This document shows, in pieces, positions 43,432 through 54,612 of a stretch of 64,000 nt of DNA. The position numbers and the translations under genes are program-made. The notes below the pieces were generated by a model. That model had not been told where the DNA came from and did not search any database. It saw only the letters and a program-made list of their open reading frames with translations. Numbering within the stretch: position 1 is the stretch's first letter; each line of letters opens with the position of its first letter. Source of the stretch: Yamagishiella unicocca (lineage: Eukaryota > Chlorophyta > Chlorophyceae > Chlamydomonadales > Volvocaceae); contig BDSL01000152.1 of NCBI GenBank assembly GCA_003116995.1, positions 62,001-126,000 of the forward strand. The letters run 5' to 3'.

Positions 43432-46412
43432 CAGTACATGCATATGAGGGTTCGGTACATCGCTGACAGTTATCCATTCGGTATTTACTATTTTCACCAG
43501 TTTTCGGTCTGAGTACGTTACAATACAGCCAAGCATTAGTTCAACCCTGTCACCCGGCCATGACAGAACTGGACAACCGGTCAAGCTATTATCTAGCATG
43601 CATTCCATCATTCAAGGAGCGCGCTATCCGGGTAATAATAACGTTCGAATAATGTTATTGATTGAAATTTGTATGCGTATATGTGCGCACACACGTATTT
43701 CACAGCCAGCGACGGCCGGTCCGGTCGACCGTACCGGACGTTTCTGAACACACTCCTGCTCACGATTATTTTCAATCATCTCCACTTTGAAAATGTCGAA
43801 GACATCAGGAGACCGGTCAGGTCGTCATTGCAACACCTCACACAGCTAGCTCCTTGCGTTTGGAACCGTTACCACCCCTAGCAACATCACCCTCTACGCC
43901 TCAAGAAGGCATCACGAAAAAGGAGCACGCTGGACGGTGCGTTCGTTATTCTGACGCCTTAGTGCCGTGTTTACAGTATGTGGAAGCCTCTGGGAAGGCC
44001 CAGACTGCCGCAGGCCGACAGCAGTAAAGTTATGCATGCTATACCTTATATGCCAATCCTGTATTTACGGGCCGAGGCAGGCTAGAGCGACATTCATTGG
44101 TCTAGTGGGAATGCTTCGTTTGCGGCATCGGACGTCATACGGCGGCACTGAATCGCGACGCGATTCCCAATGCGTCCTTGATGACAGGCAGGCTTGCTTC
44201 CCTTCTGCTTGAGGAGCCCGCTGTCTAAGACGTTAAGTGTTCCTGGGATGGAGAACGCATTTTTGGAAAGCCCGTAAGCGGGAGAGATATGGCAGGATGG
44301 AGATGTTTAAGCTTGAAGACGACTCCTGAGGATACACCGGGGTAGACTGTACCAGTTGAGCTGCGCGCAGAGCACGCTGGTCACAATATGAGCGAGTACG
44401 ACACCCTCCCGCGCATAAGGCGCAAGCCCGTGCGCTTCCTGGCAGGTACACGTGGAAAGAATTGAACACGTATCACTGTTACCCTTGTACGGGGGACTCG
44501 ATGCGCAAGAAGCGTGCAACAGCTAAGCTTGCGCGATTGCATAAAAGGCAACAAAGGGCGCAAGGTCGAACCTAAATCGTCCCCTCGCGGCCTTAACCGT
44601 TTTGACATCCTCGAACAGACGACCTCGTCTCCTCGTGGCCCGGATACATCTTTTCGCAATAATCCGCTCATAAGCGCCTTGGTCACGGCCAACACTCACA
44701 AGCAAGGTGAGGGCTCGCCCTGGTGTCAACCGCCGGGATGCGGTTTATACGACAATAAGCCGCCCTTGCGCTACTCCAGCCGTCTTCTGCAGCTGATATG
44801 GCATATTTAATCTCTCACAACATCAATCCTTCACCTCGCAGACACAATGGGCTGGTGGGATGTATTTGAGAGCATCCCGGTAGTGGGCTACGTGAACTCG
44901 GCGGTCTACGCGATCCAAGGTGACACTGACGGCGCGCGGCGCGCGGCCGCCAAGTCCACTGGTGCAATCGTGTCAACACTGGCGCCCATTGGCGGTGGCG
45001 CTGCCGGCTTGTTGGTGGGGGGCCCCGCGGGCGCAGTACTTGGTGCCACCGCTGCGGGCTCGGCGGGCGCGGCCGCGGGCCTGGCAATCACGAACGCAAT
45101 CGGCTCCACGATCAGCGATGAAAAGGTGCGCGACGAAACGATCAACAGCAATGGCACGGCCTATGGCGTCGCTGCGGGGCTGGGTGCGATTGGTGGTGCG
45201 TTTGGTGGCCTGGGTGGGCCCGTGGCGGAAGGCGTGGCTGCCTCAGTTGCAGCGGGTGCAGGCCGCACTATTGCGGAGCAGGGCATCACGTTTGGACTGC
45301 CCACATTGTTTGGCACGCTTCCTGGTGTAATCATCAGCGCAACAGGCGCTACCAGGTCGTAGTAGATTGGCTGCAGTAAGCTGCTGAGAACTTTCAGCTC
45401 GCCTCGCAATTTGGCTTTTTCGACCGCATTGTCTCCACCTAACTTTGACCCTGTATGCGCGTAAGGGTTGTACGGATTGTGAATGCTGCCTGCCGCTGGA
45501 TGCATGGATGAAGTTAGCTGTTGCTGAACGGAGGCATCACTGCCGCAAGAGCGTCCGCGTCGATGCTCTCAGGTCCATATACGGGGCTGCATCAGCAGAC
45601 ATGGATATTAATGGATCGATAGCGAAGTATGCATCCTTTGTAAAAAATGTTCAAGTAAGGACCTCGCACCCCTCAGAATGCGAATTTTGCAAGGGAGTTG
45701 GAAACGCGGAAGCGCAACCAGGCCTGCCGGATGGGCCAGACCACGACACATGATCCGCGAGAGAACTCACCCTCGCCAGCCGGGAGAAGGCAATTGCTAA
45801 AAACGGCCAAATCAACACACGGAGAAGGCAGCACGCACAACTCAAGGCACGGGAAAGGAACGAAAGCGTGTCCAGAAACAGGGGCCACCTGCACCAAGCC
45901 CACAGCGAGTCGTGAGCTAGAGCCCGGGACCCGACAGACACGGGGCCCTGGCCCCCAAACCCGAAGCCAACCCCAAACCGCACCCAAATCAACCGTCGGG
46001 CAGCCCCTCAGCACCCGGGCGGCCGGGGATTACCACCTCCCGCGCCATGGAGGCGGCGAGGAAGGGGGATCGGCCGGGACAGTCGCCTACCCACAGTGGG
46101 CCAACCACAGGGGGCCAACCCCATCTCGGCCAAAACACGGAGGTGGGGCCCAGAAGTCGGCCGTCACGGCTGCACACACCCGCACCAGCGGCATGAGACC
46201 CCGGGGGCCCCAGCCTGCACCCGAAATAGGAAACTGAACCCCAAGCTCCAAGCGGCCTCGGGGCCACCCAGCAGGCCAGGGAGCCACCCCCGCGGCCGGG
46301 GCCCCCAGGCAGCCGCGGTAGCCCTGGCCGCAGCCGGCGAACGTGGCCGCAGCCGGCGGACTCAATTACGCGCCGTCGCAATCAGGTATGCACCGGCTGC
46401 TCAAATTAACAA
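43432..46412 (+). repeat. Array unit, copy 2
   Basis: 2,981 bp. It shows the complete left end of the unit (gagggttcggtacatcgctg, then catccattcggtatttac-like sequence) that is diverged in copy 1. Confidence 0.9.
44847..45362 (+). CDS. 171-aa glycine-zipper hydrophobic protein, copy 2
   Basis: Translation identical to copy 1 (MGWWDVFESIPVVGYV to ISATGATRS), with identical upstream TATA-like sequence, leader intron signals and downstream TGTAA. The family is not recognised; see copy 1 for sequence features. Confidence 0.7.
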   Translation: MGWWDVFESIPVVGYVNSAVYAIQGDTDGARRAAAKSTGAIVSTLAPIGGGAAGLLVGGPAGAVLGATAAGSAGAAAGLAITNAIGSTISDEKVRDETINSNGTAYGVAAGLGAIGGAFGGLGGPVAEGVAASVAAGAGRTIAEQGITFGLPTLFGTLPGVIISATGATRS

Positions 46413-49393
46413 CAGTACATGCATATGAGGGTTCGGTACATCGCTGACAGTTATCCATTCGGTATTTACTATTTTCACCAGTTTTCGGTCTGAGTACGTT
46501 ACAATACAGCCAAGCATTAGTTCAACCCTGTCACCCGGCCATGACAGAACTGGACAACCGGTCAAGCTATTATCTAGCATGCATTCCATCATTCAAGGAG
46601 CGCGCTATCCGGGTAATAATAACGTTCGAATAATGTTATTGATTGAAATTTGTATGCGTATATGTGCGCACACACGTATTTCACAGCCAGCGACGGCCGG
46701 TCCGGTCGACCGTACCGGACGTTTCTGAACACACTCCTGCTCACGATTATTTTCAATCATCTCCACTTTGAAAATGTCGAAGACATCAGGAGACCGGTCA
46801 GGTCGTCATTGCAACACCTCACACAGCTAGCTCCTTGCGTTTGGAACCGTTACCACCCCTAGCAACATCACCCTCTACGCCTCAAGAAGGCATCACGAAA
46901 AAGGAGCACGCTGGACGGTGCGTTCGTTATTCTGACGCCTTAGTGCCGTGTTTACAGTATGTGGAAGCCTCTGGGAAGGCCCAGACTGCCGCAGGCCGAC
47001 AGCAGTAAAGTTATGCATGCTATACCTTATATGCCAATCCTGTATTTACGGGCCGAGGCAGGCTAGAGCGACATTCATTGGTCTAGTGGGAATGCTTCGT
47101 TTGCGGCATCGGACGTCATACGGCGGCACTGAATCGCGACGCGATTCCCAATGCGTCCTTGATGACAGGCAGGCTTGCTTCCCTTCTGCTTGAGGAGCCC
47201 GCTGTCTAAGACGTTAAGTGTTCCTGGGATGGAGAACGCATTTTTGGAAAGCCCGTAAGCGGGAGAGATATGGCAGGATGGAGATGTTTAAGCTTGAAGA
47301 CGACTCCTGAGGATACACCGGGGTAGACTGTACCAGTTGAGCTGCGCGCAGAGCACGCTGGTCACAATATGAGCGAGTACGACACCCTCCCGCGCATAAG
47401 GCGCAAGCCCGTGCGCTTCCTGGCAGGTACACGTGGAAAGAATTGAACACGTATCACTGTTACCCTTGTACGGGGGACTCGATGCGCAAGAAGCGTGCAA
47501 CAGCTAAGCTTGCGCGATTGCATAAAAGGCAACAAAGGGCGCAAGGTCGAACCTAAATCGTCCCCTCGCGGCCTTAACCGTTTTGACATCCTCGAACAGA
47601 CGACCTCGTCTCCTCGTGGCCCGGATACATCTTTTCGCAATAATCCGCTCATAAGCGCCTTGGTCACGGCCAACACTCACAAGCAAGGTGAGGGCTCGCC
47701 CTGGTGTCAACCGCCGGGATGCGGTTTATACGACAATAAGCCGCCCTTGCGCTACTCCAGCCGTCTTCTGCAGCTGATATGGCATATTTAATCTCTCACA
47801 ACATCAATCCTTCACCTCGCAGACACAATGGGCTGGTGGGATGTATTTGAGAGCATCCCGGTAGTGGGCTACGTGAACTCGGCGGTCTACGCGATCCAAG
47901 GTGACACTGACGGCGCGCGGCGCGCGGCCGCCAAGTCCACTGGTGCAATCGTGTCAACACTGGCGCCCATTGGCGGTGGCGCTGCCGGCTTGTTGGTGGG
48001 GGGCCCCGCGGGCGCAGTACTTGGTGCCACCGCTGCGGGCTCGGCGGGCGCGGCCGCGGGCCTGGCAATCACGAACGCAATCGGCTCCACGATCAGCGAT
48101 GAAAAGGTGCGCGACGAAACGATCAACAGCAATGGCACGGCCTATGGCGTCGCTGCGGGGCTGGGTGCGATTGGTGGTGCGTTTGGTGGCCTGGGTGGGC
48201 CCGTGGCGGAAGGCGTGGCTGCCTCAGTTGCAGCGGGTGCAGGCCGCACTATTGCGGAGCAGGGCATCACGTTTGGACTGCCCACATTGTTTGGCACGCT
48301 TCCTGGTGTAATCATCAGCGCAACAGGCGCTACCAGGTCGTAGTAGATTGGCTGCAGTAAGCTGCTGAGAACTTTCAGCTCGCCTCGCAATTTGGCTTTT
48401 TCGACCGCATTGTCTCCACCTAACTTTGACCCTGTATGCGCGTAAGGGTTGTACGGATTGTGAATGCTGCCTGCCGCTGGATGCATGGATGAAGTTAGCT
48501 GTTGCTGAACGGAGGCATCACTGCCGCAAGAGCGTCCGCGTCGATGCTCTCAGGTCCATATACGGGGCTGCATCAGCAGACATGGATATTAATGGATCGA
48601 TAGCGAAGTATGCATCCTTTGTAAAAAATGTTCAAGTAAGGACCTCGCACCCCTCAGAATGCGAATTTTGCAAGGGAGTTGGAAACGCGGAAGCGCAACC
48701 AGGCCTGCCGGATGGGCCAGACCACGACACATGATCCGCGAGAGAACTCACCCTCGCCAGCCGGGAGAAGGCAATTGCTAAAAACGGCCAAATCAACACA
48801 CGGAGAAGGCAGCACGCACAACTCAAGGCACGGGAAAGGAACGAAAGCGTGTCCAGAAACAGGGGCCACCTGCACCAAGCCCACAGCGAGTCGTGAGCTA
48901 GAGCCCGGGACCCGACAGACACGGGGCCCTGGCCCCCAAACCCGAAGCCAACCCCAAACCGCACCCAAATCAACCGTCGGGCAGCCCCTCAGCACCCGGG
49001 CGGCCGGGGATTACCACCTCCCGCGCCATGGAGGCGGCGAGGAAGGGGGATCGGCCGGGACAGTCGCCTACCCACAGTGGGCCAACCACAGGGGGCCAAC
49101 CCCATCTCGGCCAAAACACGGAGGTGGGGCCCAGAAGTCGGCCGTCACGGCTGCACACACCCGCACCAGCGGCATGAGACCCCGGGGGCCCCAGCCTGCA
49201 CCCGAAATAGGAAACTGAACCCCAAGCTCCAAGCGGCCTCGGGGCCACCCAGCAGGCCAGGGAGCCACCCCCGCGGCCGGGGCCCCCAGGCAGCCGCGGT
49301 AGCCCTGGCCGCAGCCGGCGAACGTGGCCGCAGCCGGCGGACTCAATTACGCGCCGTCGCAATCAGGTATGCACCGGCTGCTCAAATTAACAA
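46413..49393 (+). repeat. Array unit, copy 3
   Basis: 2,981 bp; no difference from copy 2 was seen in the parts compared. Confidence 0.9.
47828..48343 (+). CDS. 171-aa glycine-zipper hydrophobic protein, copy 3
   Basis: Translation identical to copies 1 and 2; same flanking signals. Intact. Confidence 0.7.
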   Translation: MGWWDVFESIPVVGYVNSAVYAIQGDTDGARRAAAKSTGAIVSTLAPIGGGAAGLLVGGPAGAVLGATAAGSAGAAAGLAITNAIGSTISDEKVRDETINSNGTAYGVAAGLGAIGGAFGGLGGPVAEGVAASVAAGAGRTIAEQGITFGLPTLFGTLPGVIISATGATRS

Positions 49394-52373
49394 CAGTACA
49401 TGCATATGAGGGTTCGGTACATCGCTGACAGTTATCCATTCGGTATTTACTATTTTCACCAGTTTTCGGTCTGAGTACGTTACAATACAGCCAAGCATTA
49501 GTTCAACCCTGTCACCCGGCCATGACAGAACTGGACAACCGGTCAAGCTATTATCTAGCATGCATTCCATCATTCAAGGAGCGCGCTATCCGGGTAATAA
49601 TAACGTTCGAATAATGTTATTGATTGAAATTTGTATGCGTATATGTGCGCACACACGTATTTCACAGCCAGCGACGGCCGGTCCGGTCGACCGTACCGGA
49701 CGTTTCTGAACACACTCCTGCTCACGATTATTTTCAATCATCTCCACTTTGAAAATGTCGAAGACATCAGGAGACCGGTCAGGTCGTCATTGCAACACCT
49801 CACACAGCTAGCTCCTTGCGTTTGGAACCGTTACCACCCCTAGCAACATCACCCTCTACGCCTCAAGAAGGCATCACGAAAAAGGAGCACGCTGGACGGT
49901 GCGTTCGTTATTCTGACGCCTTAGTGCCGTGTTTACAGTATGTGGAAGCCTCTGGGAAGGCCCAGACTGCCGCAGGCCGACAGCAGTAAAGTTATGCATG
50001 CTATACCTTATATGCCAATCCTGTATTTACGGGCCGAGGCAGGCTAGAGCGACATTCATTGGTCTAGTGGGAATGCTTCGTTTGCGGCATCGGACGTCAT
50101 ACGGCGGCACTGAATCGCGACGCGATTCCCAATGCGTCCTTGATGACAGGCAGGCTTGCTTCCCTTCTGCTTGAGGAGCCCGCTGTCTAAGACGTTAAGT
50201 GTTCCTGGGATGGAGAACGCATTTTTGGAAAGCCCGTAAGCGGGAGAGATATGGCAGGATGGAGATGTTTAAGCTTGAAGACGACTCCTGAGGATACACC
50301 GGGGTAGACTGTACCAGTTGAGCTGCGCGCAGAGCACGCTGGTCACAATATGAGCGAGTACGACACCCTCCCGCGCATAAGGCGCAAGCCCGTGCGCTTC
50401 CTGGCAGGTACACGTGGAAAGAATTGAACACGTATCACTGTTACCCTTGTACGGGGGACTCGATGCGCAAGAAGCGTGCAACAGCTAAGCTTGCGCGATT
50501 GCATAAAAGGCAACAAAGGGCGCAAGGTCGAACCTAAATCGTCCCCTCGCGGCCTTAACCGTTTTGACATCCTCGAACAGACGACCTCGTCTCCTCGTGG
50601 CCCGGATACATCTTTTCGCAATAATCCGCTCATAAGCGCCTTGGTCACGGCCAACACTCACAAGCAAGGTGAGGGCTCGCCCTGGTGTCAACCGCCGGGA
50701 TGCGGTTTATACGACAATAAGCCGCCCTTGCGCTACTCCAGCCGTCTTCTGCAGCTGATATGGCATATTTAATCTCTCACAACATCAATCCTTCACCTCG
50801 CAGACACAATGGGCTGGTGGGATGTATTTGAGAGCATCCCGGTAGTGGGCTACGTGAACTCGGCGGTCTACGCGATCCAAGGTGACACTGACGGCGCGCG
50901 GCGCGCGGCCGCCAAGTCCACTGGTGCAATCGTGTCAACACTGGCGCCCATTGGCGGTGGCGCTGCCGGCTTGTTGGTGGGGGCCCCGCGGGCGCAGTAC
51001 TTGGTGCCACCGCTGCGGGCTCGGCGGGCGCGGCCGCGGGCCTGGCAATCACGAACGCAATCGGCTCCACGATCAGCGATGAAAAGGTGCGCGACGAAAC
51101 GATCAACAGCAATGGCACGGCCTATGGCGTCGCTGCGGGGCTGGGTGCGATTGGTGGTGCGTTTGGTGGCCTGGGTGGGCCCGTGGCGGAAGGCGTGGCT
51201 GCCTCAGTTGCAGCGGGTGCAGGCCGCACTATTGCGGAGCAGGGCATCACGTTTGGACTGCCCACATTGTTTGGCACGCTTCCTGGTGTAATCATCAGCG
51301 CAACAGGCGCTACCAGGTCGTAGTAGATTGGCTGCAGTAAGCTGCTGAGAACTTTCAGCTCGCCTCGCAATTTGGCTTTTTCGACCGCATTGTCTCCACC
51401 TAACTTTGACCCTGTATGCGCGTAAGGGTTGTACGGATTGTGAATGCTGCCTGCCGCTGGATGCATGGATGAAGTTAGCTGTTGCTGAACGGAGGCATCA
51501 CTGCCGCAAGAGCGTCCGCGTCGATGCTCTCAGGTCCATATACGGGGCTGCATCAGCAGACATGGATATTAATGGATCGATAGCGAAGTATGCATCCTTT
51601 GTAAAAAATGTTCAAGTAAGGACCTCGCACCCCTCAGAATGCGAATTTTGCAAGGGAGTTGGAAACGCGGAAGCGCAACCAGGCCTGCCGGATGGGCCAG
51701 ACCACGACACATGATCCGCGAGAGAACTCACCCTCGCCAGCCGGGAGAAGGCAATTGCTAAAAACGGCCAAATCAACACACGGAGAAGGCAGCACGCACA
51801 ACTCAAGGCACGGGAAAGGAACGAAAGCGTGTCCAGAAACAGGGGCCACCTGCACCAAGCCCACAGCGAGTCGTGAGCTAGAGCCCGGGACCCGACAGAC
51901 ACGGGGCCCTGGCCCCCAAACCCGAAGCCAACCCCAAACCGCACCCAAATCAACCGTCGGGCAGCCCCTCAGCACCCGGGCGGCCGGGGATTACCACCTC
52001 CCGCGCCATGGAGGCGGCGAGGAAGGGGGATCGGCCGGGACAGTCGCCTACCCACAGTGGGCCAACCACAGGGGGCCAACCCCATCTCGGCCAAAACACG
52101 GAGGTGGGGCCCAGAAGTCGGCCGTCACGGCTGCACACACCCGCACCAGCGGCATGAGACCCCGGGGGCCCCAGCCTGCACCCGAAATAGGAAACTGAAC
52201 CCCAAGCTCCAAGCGGCCTCGGGGCCACCCAGCAGGCCAGGGAGCCACCCCCGCGGCCGGGGCCCCCAGGCAGCCGCGGTAGCCCTGGCCGCAGCCGGCG
52301 AACGTGGCCGCAGCCGGCGGACTCAATTACGCGCCGTCGCAATCAGGTATGCACCGGCTGCTCAAATTAACAA
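49394..52373 (+). repeat. Array unit, copy 4 (2,980 bp)
   Basis: Identical to copies 2 and 3 except for loss of one G in a G-run at 50,979-50,983 (six Gs elsewhere, five here), which falls inside the gene. Confidence 0.9.
50809..51323 (+). pseudogene. Glycine-zipper gene, copy 4, frameshifted
   Basis: The first 58 codons match the other copies up to GGGAAGLLVG. A single-base deletion at 50,979-50,983 then shifts into a basic Arg-rich frame that ends at 51,291 (160 residues). The original frame is still open after the lesion to 51,323. The product would lose both glycine-rich hydrophobic tracts. The lesion is in a homopolymer, so a sequencing error is possible. Confidence 0.75.
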
Positions 52374-54612
52374 CAGTACATGCATATGAGGGTTCGGTAC
52401 ATCGCTGACAGTTATCCATTCGGTATTTACTATTTTCACCAGTTTTCGGTCTGAGTACGTTACAATACAGCCAAGCATTAGTTCAACCCTGTCACCCGGC
52501 CATGACAGAACTGGACAACCGGTCAAGCTATTATCTAGCATGCATTCCATCATTCAAGGAGCGCGCTATCCGGGTAATAATAACGTTCGAATAATGTTAT
52601 TGATTGAAATTTGTATGCGTATATGTGCGCACACACGTATTTCACAGCCAGCGACGGCCGGTCCGGTCGACCGTACCGGACGTTTCTGAACACACTCCTG
52701 CTCACGATTATTTTCAATCATCTCCACTTTGAAAATGTCGAAGACATCAGGAGACCGGTCAGGTCGTCATTGCAACACCTCACACAGCTAGCTCCTTGCG
52801 TTTGGAACCGTTACCACCCCTAGCAACATCACCCTCTACGCCTCAAGAAGGCATCACGAAAAAGGAGCACGCTGGACGGTGCGTTCGTTATTCTGACGCC
52901 TTAGTGCCGTGTTTACAGTATGTGGAAGCCTCTGGGAAGGCCCAGACTGCCGCAGGCCGACAGCAGTAAAGTTATGCATGCTATACCTTATATGCCAATC
53001 CTGTATTTACGGGCCGAGGCAGGCTAGAGCGACATTCATTGGTCTAGTGGGAATGCTTCGTTTGCGGCATCGGACGTCATACGGCGGCACTGAATCGCGA
53101 CGCGATTCCCAATGCGTCCTTGATGACAGGCAGGCTTGCTTCCCTTCTGCTTGAGGAGCCCGCTGTCTAAGACGTTAAGTGTTCCTGGGATGGAGAACGC
53201 ATTTTTGGAAAGCCCGTAAGCGGGAGAGATATGGCAGGATGGAGATGTTTAAGCTTGAAGACGACTCCTGAGGATACACCGGGGTAGACTGTACCAGTTG
53301 AGCTGCGCGCAGAGCACGCTGGTCACAATATGAGCGAGTACGACACCCTCCCGCGCATAAGGCGCAAGCCCGTGCGCTTCCTGGCAGGTACACGTGGAAA
53401 GAATTGAACACGTATCACTGTTACCCTTGTACGGGGGACTCGATGCGCAAGAAGCGTGCAACAGCTAAGCTTGCGCGATTGCATAAAAGGCAACAAAGGG
53501 CGCAAGGTCGAACCTAAATCGTCCCCTCGCGGCCTTAACCGTTTTGACATCCTCGAACAGACGACCTCGTCTCCTCGTGGCCCGGATACATCTTTTCGCA
53601 ATAATCCGCTCATAAGCGCCTTGGTCACGGCCAACACTCACAAGCAAGGTGAGGGCTCGCCCTGGTGTCAACCGCCGGGATGCGGTTTATACGACAATAA
53701 GCCGCCCTTGCGCTACTCCAGCCGTCTTCTGCAGCTGATATGGCATATTTAATCTCTCACAACATCAATCCTTCACCTCGCAGACACAATGGGCTGGTGG
53801 GATGTATTTGAGAGCATCCCGGTAGTGGGCTACGTGAACTCGGCGGTCTACGCGATCCAAGGTGACACTGACGGCGCGCGGCGCGCGGCCGCCAAGTCCA
53901 CTGGTGCAATCGTGTCAACACTGGCGCCCATTGGCGGTGGCGCTGCCGGCTTGTTGGTGGGGGGCCCCGCGGGCGCAGTACTTGGTGCCACCGCTGCGGG
54001 CTCGGCGGGCGCGGCCGCGGGCCTGGCAATCACGAACGCAATCGGCTCCACGATCAGCGATGAAAAGGTGCGCGACGAAACGATCAACAGCAATGGCACG
54101 GCCTATGGCGTCGCTGCGGGGCTGGGTGCGATTGGTGGTGCGTTTGGTGGCCTGGGTGGGCCCGTGGCGGAAGGCGTGGCTGCCTCAGTTGCAGCGGGTG
54201 CAGGCCGCACTATTGCGGAGCAGGGCATCACGTTTGGACTGCCCACATTGTTTGGCACGCTTCCTGGTGTAATCATCAGCGCAACAGGCGCTACCAGGTC
54301 GTAGTAGATTGGCTGCAGTAAGCTGCTGAGAACTTTCAGCTCGCCTCGCAATTTGGCTTTTTCGACCGCATTGTCTCCACCTAACTTTGACCCTGTATGC
54401 GCGTAAGGGTTGTACGGATTGTGAATGCTGCCTGCCGCTGGATGCATGGATGAAGTTAGCTGTTGCTGAACGGAGGCATCACTGCCGCAAGAGCGTCCGC
54501 GTCGATGCTCTCAGGTCCATATACGGGGCTGCATCAGCAGACATGGATATTAATGGATCGATAGCGAAGTATGCATCCTTTGTAAAAAATGTTCAAGTAA
54601 GGACCTCGCACC
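52374..54612 (+). repeat. Array unit, copy 5 (truncated at its 3' part)
   Basis: Matches the other copies through the gene and its TGTAA signal, then stops at about 54,612 after gtaaggacctcgcacc, where LINE-like sequence begins. Confidence 0.9.
53789..54304 (+). CDS. 171-aa glycine-zipper hydrophobic protein, copy 5
   Basis: Translation identical to copies 1-3 with the same upstream signals. It is the only copy followed by the LINE remnant instead of the unit's own GC-rich block, so its 3' flank differs. Confidence 0.7.
   Translation: MGWWDVFESIPVVGYVNSAVYAIQGDTDGARRAAAKSTGAIVSTLAPIGGGAAGLLVGGPAGAVLGATAAGSAGAAAGLAITNAIGSTISDEKVRDETINSNGTAYGVAAGLGAIGGAFGGLGGPVAEGVAASVAAGAGRTIAEQGITFGLPTLFGTLPGVIISATGATRS

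Larger units (their letters stand above)
40517..54612. repeat. Tandem array of a 2,981-bp unit, four units plus a truncated fifth
   Basis: Equivalent positions recur at 40,986, 43,967, 46,948, 49,929 and 52,909, i.e. period 2,981, 2,981, 2,981 and 2,980 bp. Everything I compared inside the units is identical apart from a 1-bp deletion in copy 4. The first about 200 bp of copy 1 (40,517-40,715) are diverged and shorter. Copy 5 stops matching at about 54,612. Unit junctions fall near agtacatg (43,432, 46,413, 49,394, 52,374). Each unit holds one convincing gene, a compositionally different GC-rich 3' block (about 42,690-43,431 in copy 1), and small palindromes. Identity this high means very recent amplification, strong homogenisation or an assembly artefact. 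Confidence 0.95.

Noticed and set aside
40517..54612. Ribosomal DNA or another structural RNA array
   Set aside because: No rRNA or tRNA-like sequence in the 2,981-bp unit; the unit contains a protein-coding gene with a polyadenylation-type signal.
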